A DNA stretch of 64,000 nucleotides from CAJPPJ01 sp963545265. Lineage in GTDB: Bacteria > Bacillota_I > Bacilli_A > RF39 > UBA660. Location of the stretch: positions 47,593 to 111,592 of the forward strand of contig CAUUHY010000002.1 in assembly GCA_963545265.1 (NCBI GenBank). Reading direction: 5' to 3'. Within the stretch, counting starts at the first letter, position 1. Each line of letters starts with the position of its first letter. A model generated the notes under the pieces. It was given only the letters and a program-made list of their open reading frames with translations, had not been told where the DNA came from and did not search any database. A program made the position numbers and the translations under genes. Shown here in pieces: positions 17,466-26,145 of this stretch.

Positions 17466-18740
17466 TTAATCCTTATAAGTAAATTCCATTCCATATATAT
17501 TAATTTTATCGTCTTCTTTAATACCAGCTTCTTTTAACACTTTATCTATATCCATTTTCTTAAGTTTTAACATAAATCTCTTATGAGCTTCATATGTATT
17601 AAAGTTAGTCATCTTAAATAATTTTTCTAATTTTCTACCTGTTACTACAAATGTATCATTTACTCTATTTACATATAATTTGTCAAAATCATCTTCTTTA
17701 AATTCATAAATCACATGATCTATCGCCTCTTCTTTTTGTTCAAGTTCTTCTTTCTTAAGAATTTCTAAAGTATCAGCTAAATAATTCATAACTTTATCTA
17801 AACCAATATTCTTAATAGCAGATATTTCAAATATTGGTAAATCTACTTTTTCTTTAAACTTCTTTAAATTTTCTTCTGCATTAGGTAAATCCATTTTATT
17901 AGCAATAATAACTTGAGGTTTTAAAGCTAACTTTTCGTTATAATTTTTAAGTTCTTTATTAATAAGTAGATAATCTTCATATGGGTCTCTATCATAAGAA
18001 TCCATATCAATTACATGAGCTATAATTCTACATCTTTCAACATGTTTTAAGAATCTATCTCCAAGTCCTACTCCTAGACTTGCTCCTTCTATTAAACCTG
18101 GTAAATCTGTTAAAACAAAACTCTTACCACTACTTACTCTTACTACTCCAAGATTTGGAATAAGTGTAGTAAATGGATAATCAGCAATTTTTGGACGAGA
18201 TGCAGATACCTTAGATATGATTGTTGATTTACCAACACTAGGAAGACCTACTAAACCAACATCTGCAAGAAGTTTAAGTTCTACTTTTAAAAGTTTTTCT
18301 TCACCTTCTTCACCATTTTCTGCAAAATTTGGAGCAGGATTAGCATGAGTTTTAAAAGCTGTATTTCCTCTTCCACCTCTTCCACCTTCTGCTACTATAA
18401 ACTCTTTATTATGTTTATCTAAATCACAAATAACTTGATTAGTATCTAAATCTGTAACTATTGTTCCAACAGGTACTTTAATATAAACATCTTTAGCATC
18501 TTCTCCATGTTGATTTTTACCAAGACCGTTTTCTCCCTTATCTGCTTTAATTAATTTTTGATATCTTAAATCAATTAAAGTAGATAATCCTTCATCTGCA
18601 TAGAAAATAATATCTCCACCTCTTCCACCGTTTCCTCCATATGGTCCTCCCATAGGAACATATTTTTCACGACGAAAAGCAAGACATCCGTCTCCTCCAT
18701 TACCAGCTTTTACTTTTATTTCAACTTCATCTACAAACAT
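17466..18740 (-). CDS. obgE: Obg GTPase, ribosome assembly and stress
   Basis: An essential GTPase that binds the 50S subunit; 424 residues. The Gly-rich Obg fold is at the N-terminus (KAGNGGDGCLAFRREKYVP, MGGPYGGNGGRGGDI). The G domain has G1 GLPSVGKST, a G3 region in VLTDLPGLIEGASLGVGLG and NKMD as G4. A C-terminal OCT domain runs over about 345-424. It is the first gene of a five-gene run and has an extended -10 (TGCTATACT) and an AGGAGT ribosome site. Confidence 0.95.
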   Translation of the reverse strand: MFVDEVEIKVKAGNGGDGCLAFRREKYVPMGGPYGGNGGRGGDIIFYADEGLSTLIDLRYQKLIKADKGENGLGKNQHGEDAKDVYIKVPVGTIVTDLDTNQVICDLDKHNKEFIVAEGGRGGRGNTAFKTHANPAPNFAENGEEGEEKLLKVELKLLADVGLVGLPSVGKSTIISKVSASRPKIADYPFTTLIPNLGVVRVSSGKSFVLTDLPGLIEGASLGVGLGDRFLKHVERCRIIAHVIDMDSYDRDPYEDYLLINKELKNYNEKLALKPQVIIANKMDLPNAEENLKKFKEKVDLPIFEISAIKNIGLDKVMNYLADTLEILKKEELEQKEEAIDHVIYEFKEDDFDKLYVNRVNDTFVVTGRKLEKLFKMTNFNTYEAHKRFMLKLKKMDIDKVLKEAGIKEDDKINIYGMEFTYKD

Positions 18741-18756
18741 AATAACTCCTATAAGA

Positions 18757-18765
18757 AGTATAGCA
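18757..18765 (-). promoter_or_regulatory. Extended -10 promoter of the obg operon
   Basis: TGCTATACT on the minus strand lies 16 bases before the obg ATG, with the AGGAGT ribosome site in between. No strong -35 was seen. Confidence 0.55.
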
Positions 18766-18825
18766 TAAAGAAGCTATAACTTCTATTAATCTATTTATAA
18801 ATTTTAATTATTTTCTTATATAAAA

Positions 18826-18849
18826 AATAAAAAGCACAATTGTGCCTTT
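18826..18849 (-). terminator. Terminator of the hydrolase-murF-ddl operon
   Basis: The palindrome GCACAATTGTGC (18834-18845), extended by A/T pairs, is followed on the minus strand by a T-rich tail. It overlaps the stop of the transglutaminase-like gene. Confidence 0.75.
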
Positions 18850-19675
18850 ATAATATATTTAAGATTTCTCTTTTTTTTACTTCTTCTATTATTTTACCAG
18901 TTGATGATTTTATACTAATCTCATTTATAATAAAATATTCTTCTTTTGATAACATAAAATTACTATACTTTAATGCTTTAGAAATGTTTGATATTTTAAA
19001 ATTATCTAAATCTAAAAAAGGATTAAACAAATAATATCCATCTACGCCATATTTTTTATCATCTATATAAATATATGTAACATAATGTTCTCTTTTCTTT
19101 ATAATTTCTGACTTTATATCAAAATACATCAATATATACTTAAAAAGTCTATTTAAAGATTTCATATTAGCTTTTCTTTCAATAAAGACATCATCAAGAT
19201 TTTCTATATTGTCTTCTTTAAATTTAGTTAAAAAATCATATATTACTCTAATTTTATCAATTACAGAAAAATTATCTTTAAATTTACTTTCAATAATATT
19301 TAAATTTTCTATTATAATTTTATATTTCACTAAAGTTGTTACTTTATAATTATTATTTTTTTCTAAATAAGATATATTCCACGTATTAGGATTTAAATAA
19401 TTTAGTTTAGTTAATTCTCTTTTTATAAATTTATTATTAGTTAATATATTTTTTTCTACTCTAGAATCAACTATATATGGAGAAAGTTCTAAATAATATT
19501 TTATTTTTGCTACATCATCTATAGATATATTATCTTTAAATTCAATATGTTTTATTGTATTTGGAGAAAATAAAATTTCTTTTATTTCAGATAATTTTGA
19601 TGATGAAAGCTCTTTATTAAATTCTAAATTTACTAGTCCTACATATTTAAAATAATCATCAGAATTTTCATTCAT
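18848..19675 (-). CDS. Transglutaminase-like protein, probably inactive
   Basis: Not confidently assigned. The 275-residue protein has a C-terminal half laid out like a transglutaminase/protease-like fold: a helix (SVIDKIRVIYDFLTKFKED, about 135-153), a second helix NRLFKYILMYFDIKSEI, then REHYVTYIYIDDKKYGVDGY, where H and D fit the last two members of a Cys-His-Asp triad. By my alignment the nucleophilic Cys position is Met (in KANMKSLN). It may therefore be a non-catalytic homologue. The start at 19675 is chosen for its GGGGGAG ribosome site. It is the last gene after murF-ddl. Confidence 0.45.
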   Translation of the reverse strand: MNENSDDYFKYVGLVNLEFNKELSSSKLSEIKEILFSPNTIKHIEFKDNISIDDVAKIKYYLELSPYIVDSRVEKNILTNNKFIKRELTKLNYLNPNTWNISYLEKNNNYKVTTLVKYKIIIENLNIIESKFKDNFSVIDKIRVIYDFLTKFKEDNIENLDDVFIERKANMKSLNRLFKYILMYFDIKSEIIKKREHYVTYIYIDDKKYGVDGYYLFNPFLDLDNFKISNISKALKYSNFMLSKEEYFIINEISIKSSTGKIIEEVKKREILNIL

Positions 19676-19693
19676 TTTCTCCCCCAAACAATT

Positions 19694-20860
19694 TTATTTT
19701 TTAATTCCTTTAAGTCCTTTTAAACCACTAAATCCTTCTAATATATTAGTTTTAAATGTTCTAATTTTTTTGCTTTCTTTTTTATATTCTCTAATACTAG
19801 TACTTATCATTTCATCAAGTTCTTCTGTATAAGTCTTATTAGTCTTATCCCATAAGTAAAATGATAATGATCCAGGTATTGTATTTACTTCATTCATATA
19901 TACTTTTTCTTCTTTTTCATCTATTAAAAAGTCAAGTCTTACAACTCCAGAAAGACCTATAACTTTATATACTTCTTTAGCAAGTCTTCTTACTTCGTTA
20001 GCTAATTTTTCAGATATATTAGCAGGAATAATTCTAGAAGAACTAGCCATACCTTTTCTTGATTTAGAACCATTTACATATTTATCTTCATAAGTAAGAA
20101 AATCATTTTTACCACCAACTTCTTCAATAACTGATAATTCAAAACTTTCTTGACTACCAAGAATAGAAATATTAACTTCTTTTAAGTTTTTAATCATTTC
20201 TTCTACAATTATTTTTTTATCGTATTCTATCGCTTGATTAATCGCATCTACTATTTCATCTTCAGTTTTAACAACTTTAATTCCTACTGAAGAACCAAGT
20301 GTTGCAGGTTTTACGATAACAGGATATTTTAATTTTTTTATCTTTTCTAAAAGAATATCTTTTTTATCAATAAATTCAAAGTCGTAAAACCAAATAAAGT
20401 CACTTGTTGAAATATCACTTGCTTTATACATAAGTTTTTGAACTACTTTATCTTGTCCAATAGCAGATGCTAACTGATCACTTGATACACAAGGTATATC
20501 TAATAGTTTTACCATACCTTGAAGTGCTCCGTCTTCTAAATAACTACCATGTCCTATTGGAAAGATTACATCTACTTCTTTAATTAATCTTTTAAATAAC
20601 CCTAAAGTTTGTAAATATACTTGATTATTAATTCTTACTATTTGTACTTTTTTAGTATTTTTCTTCAATAAAGCTAAATCTTTATAGTTATCTATTTCTC
20701 TTAGTGGATAACCAGTAAAAAACTCTAATTCTTTAGTAACATAAATTGGTATTATTTCATATTTATTACTATCTATTTTATTCATAGCTTGAACAGCAGT
20801 AATAACACTTACTTCATGTTCAACACTTTTTCCCCCAAATATAACTGCTAACCTAATCAT
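19694..20860 (-). CDS. ddl: D-alanine--D-alanine ligase family
   Basis: ATP-grasp ligase making the D-Ala-D-X terminus of peptidoglycan precursors; 388 residues. Seen: FGGKSVEHEVSVITA at the N-terminus, GHGSYLEDGALQGMVKLLDI (about 103-122), the ATP-binding KPATLGSSVGIKVV, an omega-loop with YEDKYVNGSKS, and the metal site RLDFLIDEKEEKVYMNEVNT. The KY in the omega-loop favours D-Ala over D-Lac as second substrate, which is an inference. The start overlaps the murF end by 4 bases (ATGA), so MurF and Ddl, which act in sequence, are co-translated. Confidence 0.92.
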   Translation of the reverse strand: MIRLAVIFGGKSVEHEVSVITAVQAMNKIDSNKYEIIPIYVTKELEFFTGYPLREIDNYKDLALLKKNTKKVQIVRINNQVYLQTLGLFKRLIKEVDVIFPIGHGSYLEDGALQGMVKLLDIPCVSSDQLASAIGQDKVVQKLMYKASDISTSDFIWFYDFEFIDKKDILLEKIKKLKYPVIVKPATLGSSVGIKVVKTEDEIVDAINQAIEYDKKIIVEEMIKNLKEVNISILGSQESFELSVIEEVGGKNDFLTYEDKYVNGSKSRKGMASSSRIIPANISEKLANEVRRLAKEVYKVIGLSGVVRLDFLIDEKEEKVYMNEVNTIPGSLSFYLWDKTNKTYTEELDEMISTSIREYKKESKKIRTFKTNILEGFSGLKGLKGIKK

Positions 20861-22452
20861 TTTTTATCTCCCTTTTCTACATAACTATCTGGCAAATCAT
20901 TTTCATATAAAGCATAAATATCACTTTTTTCTTTAAAATTTTGAATCATTTTATAACTATCTTTTACATCGTTAATTATGTATAAATTATCTTTATTAAA
21001 TCCTTCTTCTTCTAATCCATCTTTTATCGCTTTAGTAATTTTTTCTCCAACTAAAATTACTTTATCTGCCACTTTAGCAATATGCTTACCAAACTTTTTA
21101 TTTTCTTCATATTGTTTGTCCCCCAATTCGATCATTCCAGGTGTAACTACTATTTTTACTCCAGGCATACTATCAAGTACATCAAGAGCATTGCTTGCAC
21201 CTACAGGATTAGAATTAAAAGCATCATCTATTTGATAAAAATTACCAATTTTCTTAAGTTCTAATCTATGTTCTATAGGTTTAATTCGAGATACACTTTC
21301 AACTAATTTCTTTTTATCTATCTTGAAACTATTAGCAAGCGCTAATGAAGATAAAATATTATATACATTATGTACTCCTAATAATTTTGTTTTAAAACTA
21401 TAAGTATTTTCATCATCTTTAAACTTAACATCAAATGTAATACCTTGTTTAGTGCTTTTTATATTACTAGCTTTAACATCTACTTCATCTTCTGTATCTA
21501 TTCCTATCCAAAGAACTTTACAATTATTTTTAATGTGATAACTCACTTGTTTAGGATCGTCTCTATTTAAAACAGCTACCCCATCTCTTGGCAAAGACTC
21601 AACTAATTCCATCTTTCCTTCTAAGATATTTTCTTCACTTCCAAATGTATATAAATGAGCAAGTCCAATTCTAGTTATAATTGCATATTTAGGCTTAACT
21701 AAATTAGCAAGATCTTTTATATCTCCTTTAGCATATGCACCCATTTCGGCAATAAAAACTTCATCAAATTTAGATAAAGTATTATTGATAACTATCATAA
21801 GACCATTTAATGTATTAACTGATCTAGGAGTTTCTAAAGTATTATATGCTCCACTTAATATATCTCTTAAAATATTTTTACAACTTGTCTTACCATAACT
21901 TCCTGTAATACCAATTATTTTTAAATTATCCATATCTCTAAGTTTAGTTCTTGCTTTATTTTTATAATATAAAAAGACTAATTTTTCAACAGGATAATTA
22001 ATAACATTTATAATACCAATTAAATAGAAGTTAAGACTTGCTATAGCTGCTAAAACTATTAAAAAGTAATTATTTAAATATATAGTTAAAATTAATAATA
22101 TGAAATTAATTATAACTAAAGTAGTAATAAATCTTTTTATTCTTGCAGTAACTACTAATGGTTTTTTATTTTGTTCAAATTTTTTTAAATATCTATAATA
22201 ACAAACACTAACTATATAAAAAATTAAAGATATAATTAATATATATTTATTTTTTAATAATAAAGAAATTATTACAAATATTAAAGAAACTAAATCAAAT
22301 CTAAATGTTTCTTTAATATTTTTAAATATCCATTTAAAATATCTATTATTTTCATTATACATATTTTGTTGAAGCATGTGTATCGATCTTTTTGAAATAT
22401 ATAAATTGTATATTAATATTAATATACCAATTAAAATTATGTATGTTTTCAT
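20857..22452 (-). CDS. murF: MurF-type Mur ligase with N-terminal membrane domain
   Basis: Adds D-Ala-D-Ala to the UDP-MurNAc-tripeptide. The Mur ligase core begins near residue 175: ATP loop GITGSYGKTSCKN, then AEMGAYAKGDIKDL, TRIGLAHLYTFGS, NRDDPK, and DAFNSNPVGASNALD. The usual soluble N-terminal UDP-substrate domain is absent. In its place the first ~165 residues hold about five hydrophobic helices, anchoring the enzyme in the membrane. Total length is 531 residues against roughly 450 for standard MurF. Similar membrane-linked versions occur in other Bacillota as far as I recall. The context with ddl supports the function. Confidence 0.85.
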   Translation of the reverse strand: MKTYIILIGILILIYNLYISKRSIHMLQQNMYNENNRYFKWIFKNIKETFRFDLVSLIFVIISLLLKNKYILIISLIFYIVSVCYYRYLKKFEQNKKPLVVTARIKRFITTLVIINFILLILTIYLNNYFLIVLAAIASLNFYLIGIINVINYPVEKLVFLYYKNKARTKLRDMDNLKIIGITGSYGKTSCKNILRDILSGAYNTLETPRSVNTLNGLMIVINNTLSKFDEVFIAEMGAYAKGDIKDLANLVKPKYAIITRIGLAHLYTFGSEENILEGKMELVESLPRDGVAVLNRDDPKQVSYHIKNNCKVLWIGIDTEDEVDVKASNIKSTKQGITFDVKFKDDENTYSFKTKLLGVHNVYNILSSLALANSFKIDKKKLVESVSRIKPIEHRLELKKIGNFYQIDDAFNSNPVGASNALDVLDSMPGVKIVVTPGMIELGDKQYEENKKFGKHIAKVADKVILVGEKITKAIKDGLEEEGFNKDNLYIINDVKDSYKMIQNFKEKSDIYALYENDLPDSYVEKGDKK

Positions 22453-22462
22453 CTTTCACCTC

Positions 22463-23182
22463 TTAAATAAAATTTTTAATAATATTAACTACTTGAGTTA
22501 AATTTTCCAAATAAGCATAATGTGTTAAATTTTCAAACTCAATTAAAGCTGCATCATGCATCTTTTCTACTACTTTTCTCGCATCTTCTACATCAACTGC
22601 CTCATCTTTTGTCCCCCATATAAGAAGCGTAGGTACTTTTACCTTTAACATATCGTTTTCTACATCTGTATTTATAGTAGAAACTAATATTTTTCTCATA
22701 ATTTCACTACTATTTTTATAATCACTTGATCCTATAACTTTTTTAAACCACTCTTTTATTGGACTTAAAAAAGATACTTTAGCTAGAAATTTTAATGTTT
22801 TAACTTTTAATGTCTTAGCTGCTTCACTTTTATATATCGGTCCAGCTAAAGATATTACTTTATTAACTTGATATATACTTGCATAAACTAAAGAAAGTCT
22901 TGCCCCAAAAGAATGCCCTATAAGAGAAATATCTTTTAAATTAAGTTTTTCTATTAACTTATGTAAAAAATTAACATAATCATATACGCTCATAACTTCT
23001 TGCGGTTCATCACTCTTACCAAAACCTGGTAAATCAATAGCAGTTATTTTATAACCATCTAGATGTTTTCCAAGTAAATCCATCATTTCTTTATTTTGTC
23101 CCCATCCATGAAGTAAAACTAAATTTTTACCTTCTCCATATTGATTATAAGAGACTTTTAAATTGTCAATTATTATTTCCAT
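22463..23182 (-). CDS. Alpha/beta-fold hydrolase
   Basis: A 239-residue cytosolic hydrolase. The oxyanion-hole strand is VLLHGWGQNKE (about 22-32), the nucleophile elbow GHSFG lies near residue 92, the acid Asp is in LIWGTKDEAVD (about 188-198) and the His is in LTHYAYLEN (about 218-226). Substrate unknown; esterase or lipase-like activity is typical. An extended -10 (TGTTATACT, complement of 23205-23213) and AGGTGA ribosome site open an operon that continues into murF after 10 bases. The link with cell-wall synthesis is positional only. Confidence 0.82.
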   Translation of the reverse strand: MEIIIDNLKVSYNQYGEGKNLVLLHGWGQNKEMMDLLGKHLDGYKITAIDLPGFGKSDEPQEVMSVYDYVNFLHKLIEKLNLKDISLIGHSFGARLSLVYASIYQVNKVISLAGPIYKSEAAKTLKVKTLKFLAKVSFLSPIKEWFKKVIGSSDYKNSSEIMRKILVSTINTDVENDMLKVKVPTLLIWGTKDEAVDVEDARKVVEKMHDAALIEFENLTHYAYLENLTQVVNIIKNFI

Positions 23183-23204
23183 TTTTGTTTATTCACCTAA
23201 AAAA

Positions 23205-23213
23205 AGTATAACA
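23205..23213 (-). promoter_or_regulatory. Extended -10 promoter of the hydrolase-murF-ddl operon
   Basis: TGTTATACT on the minus strand is followed by an AGGTGA ribosome site and the ATG at 23182. Confidence 0.5.
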
Positions 23214-23260
23214 TAAAAATTATATTATAAAAAGGTGTAATTTACTATGTTTCATAAATA

Positions 23261-23290
23261 AAAAACTTACTTTATAAGCAAGTTTTTTTC
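23261..23290 (-). terminator. Terminator of the LRR surface protein gene
   Basis: Minus-strand hairpin AAACTTGC...GTAAGTTT followed by a T-rich tail; it overlaps the last codons of the gene. Confidence 0.65.
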
Positions 23291-24501
23291 TTTTTTAAGT
23301 ATTTAAATATTAAAAAACTAATTATAGATATTAAAACCAATATAAGAGAAAAAGTTTTAATTCCTGTTTTTGGATTTTTAATAATATTATTACTTCCTAC
23401 ATCTAAAATAGTATTATCTTTTTCTATATTTATTTCCAACGTAGCATTATATTTTATATTTGTAGTTGGATCTTCTTTTTCGATATTAAAAACATTTTTA
23501 CCTAAATTTAAAGAATTAAAAGTATAATTATAATTCCCATCATTTGTAACATCATTAGTACTAGGATTAATATAATATTTATAAGTATTTCCCATATTTT
23601 CTACTTTAGTTACAAAAGGCAAATTTAATTTTATAGGAAGTTCTTTATCAGCGTTTACTTTTATAGTCATTTTAAATTTTTGATTATTTAAAGCCACATT
23701 ATTTAAATTTGTTTTTGGTGGTATTAAAATATTAGAAAGACTATTTAATTGCAAAGAAACATTTGTTAAAACTGCATTGTCATAAAATTTAATATCAGTT
23801 AAATTAGAGTCATTTATTATTACTTCTTTTAAGTTATTTAAATCAGATAAATCTATAGTGTTTTCTTTATTTTTATTTAAAGTTAACATTAAACCTTCTA
23901 AATTTTTTAATCCTTTAATATTAACTTTTTCTAAAGTTGCAGTATCTAATTCTCCTCCTGGACTTTCTTGATAAGAATGATAATAATTTAAAAATTCAGA
24001 AGTTAGTGATACATGAACCAAATTTTTATTTTGACTTAAATCAACTTCTTTAGTACCTATTTTTTCAAATGCTAATTGTTTTAAATTAGTAAGGTATTCT
24101 ATACCTTTTAAACTCTTCATATTTTGTGGATTACCACCTGTTGAATTCATTAAATAAGTGATTCTATCCAACTGTGCTTTATTTAAAACTTCTGTCTTTT
24201 TACTTTCTATTAAATTTTCATCAATATTAACATTTACAGTTTCATTATCATTTACACACTTTTTAGAAGCATTGTATTTAATTAAATTCTGGAAATGCCA
24301 ATTAACTATCAAATAAGTATTTGTACTATAATCACATAAATTATAATTAACACAAATAAGTATTAATCTTCTAAATTCTTTATCAGGAAATGCTTCTTCA
24401 TATGTTTTAGAATAATCAAGTGCATCTACTTTCATTGTATTAAAATTTAATAATATAAATAAAGTTAATATACATACTAATAACTTATTGATTTTTTTCA
24501 T
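23272..24501 (-). CDS. Sortase-anchored leucine-rich-repeat surface protein
   Basis: A 409-residue secreted protein. The signal peptide covers about residues 1-27 (basic start, hydrophobic core LLVCILTLFILLNF, cut after VDA). About six LRR units lie between 110 and 270 (for example LKNLEGLMLTLNKNKENTID, NNLKEVIINDSNLTDIKFYD). A beta-type linker domain follows. The C-terminus NPKTG, a hydrophobic helix and KYLKKKK form a sortase cell-wall sorting signal of the NPxTG type. The build is internalin-like and implies surface binding, ligand unknown. A lone gene between two terminator-containing gaps. Confidence 0.8.
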   Translation of the reverse strand: MKKINKLLVCILTLFILLNFNTMKVDALDYSKTYEEAFPDKEFRRLILICVNYNLCDYSTNTYLIVNWHFQNLIKYNASKKCVNDNETVNVNIDENLIESKKTEVLNKAQLDRITYLMNSTGGNPQNMKSLKGIEYLTNLKQLAFEKIGTKEVDLSQNKNLVHVSLTSEFLNYYHSYQESPGGELDTATLEKVNIKGLKNLEGLMLTLNKNKENTIDLSDLNNLKEVIINDSNLTDIKFYDNAVLTNVSLQLNSLSNILIPPKTNLNNVALNNQKFKMTIKVNADKELPIKLNLPFVTKVENMGNTYKYYINPSTNDVTNDGNYNYTFNSLNLGKNVFNIEKEDPTTNIKYNATLEINIEKDNTILDVGSNNIIKNPKTGIKTFSLILVLISIISFLIFKYLKKKKTCL

Positions 24502-24612
24502 ATTATTTCTCCTATTATTATATTTATTTTATAATATCATAACTAAATAAATTAGAGTTTATTATAGATATAAAAAATAATATTATTGTAAATATTGATT
24601 AGTTATTTTTAG

Positions 24613-26133
24613 TTATTTAATTCTTTCAAACAAAATATATGGAGTTAAATCTTTATATAAATCATCTTCATTAAATAATACATTATCTATATTAAGATCT
24701 TTTTTATTTAACATATTTTTAATTTTTAAAGAAGTTTCAGGAATAAAAACTTCAAGTAAAATAGAGGCTACTTTAATATTTTCAAGTATTATATATATAA
24801 CATCTTCAAGTCTTTCTAACTTATTATTTTTATATAAATTCCATGGTTCATTTTCATCTATATATTTATTACACTTATCTAATAATTTAAATATTTCTTC
24901 TAATGCTTCATTTATTTTTAAATCATTAACAAAATTATTAACTTTATCAAATAAATCATTAGTATTTAAAATTAACTCTTGATCTACTTGATTATAATTT
25001 TTACTAAATTTAATTTCTTTATCAAAATATTTATTAGCCATAACAATAGTTCTATTAACTAAGTTACCTAAGTTATTAACTAAATCAGAATTTGTTCTAC
25101 TGATAAGTAAATCTTCACTAAAATTACCATCTTTTCCAAGTATTATTTCTCTTAATAAGAAATATCTAATAGCATCTTTTCCATATTTTTCTATATATTC
25201 TTTAGGACTCTTATAATTACCTAAAGATTTAGATATCTTTTCATTATTAATTACTAACCATCCATGAGCAAATACTTTTTTAGGTAGTTCAATACCTAAA
25301 CTCATAAGTATAGCTGGCCAAATAATAGCATGAAATCTAACTATTTCTTTACCTACTAAATGAAGATCACAAGGCCAGTATTTATTAAACATTTCTTTAC
25401 TACTAGGATAATTTAAAGAAGTTAAATAATTAGATAAAGCATCTATCCATACATAAATAACATGTTTTTTATCAAAACTAACAGGAATACCCCAATTAAA
25501 TGAAGTTCTAGAAACACATAAATCTTTTAAACCTGGTTTTAAAAAGTTATTAATCATTTCATTTTTTCTAGAAAGAGGTTCTAAAAAGAAAGGATTTTCT
25601 TCATAAAACTTTAATAATTTATCTTGATATTTAGAAAGTCTAAAAAAGTAAGCTTCTTCTTTAACTAAAGATACTTCTCTATGACAATCTGGACAGTTAT
25701 TATTTTCATCTAATTCTTCAGGCGAAAAGAAAGATTCACAAGGAGTACAGTATAATCCTTCATAATTACCTTTATATATATCACCATTTTCATATAATTT
25801 ATTAAATATTAAAGTAACATTTTTTATATGTTCTTCATCAGTTGTTCTAATAAATTTATCGTAAGATATATCTAAACTATTCCAAAGTTCTTTAGTGTTT
25901 TCTACTATTTTATCTACATATTCTTTTGGTTCTTTATTTTGTTCTTTAGCTATTTTTTCTATCTTTTGACCATGTTCATCAGTTCCTGTTTGGAATATTA
26001 CATCAATTTTCTTAAGTCTATTAAATCTAGCCAAACTATCTGCTATTACAGTTGTATAACAATGTCCTATATGAAATTCTTTACTAGGATAATATATCGG
26101 CGTTGTTATATAAAATGTATTTTTATCTTTCAT
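24613..26133 (-). CDS. metG: Methionyl-tRNA synthetase
   Basis: A class I synthetase charging tRNA-Met, 506 residues. The HIGH-type signature is FHIGHCYTT (about 17-25), the zinc knuckle is CTPCESFFSPEELDENNNCP with CHRE following, and KISKSLGNYKSP is the KMSKS loop. The anticodon-binding helical domain follows, but the C-terminal tRNA-binding OB domain found in longer bacterial MetRS is missing. AGGAG lies before the ATG. Adjoins priA with a 12-base gap. Confidence 0.95.
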   Translation of the reverse strand: MKDKNTFYITTPIYYPSKEFHIGHCYTTVIADSLARFNRLKKIDVIFQTGTDEHGQKIEKIAKEQNKEPKEYVDKIVENTKELWNSLDISYDKFIRTTDEEHIKNVTLIFNKLYENGDIYKGNYEGLYCTPCESFFSPEELDENNNCPDCHREVSLVKEEAYFFRLSKYQDKLLKFYEENPFFLEPLSRKNEMINNFLKPGLKDLCVSRTSFNWGIPVSFDKKHVIYVWIDALSNYLTSLNYPSSKEMFNKYWPCDLHLVGKEIVRFHAIIWPAILMSLGIELPKKVFAHGWLVINNEKISKSLGNYKSPKEYIEKYGKDAIRYFLLREIILGKDGNFSEDLLISRTNSDLVNNLGNLVNRTIVMANKYFDKEIKFSKNYNQVDQELILNTNDLFDKVNNFVNDLKINEALEEIFKLLDKCNKYIDENEPWNLYKNNKLERLEDVIYIILENIKVASILLEVFIPETSLKIKNMLNKKDLNIDNVLFNEDDLYKDLTPYILFERIK

Positions 26134-26145
26134 TTTCCTCTCCTA

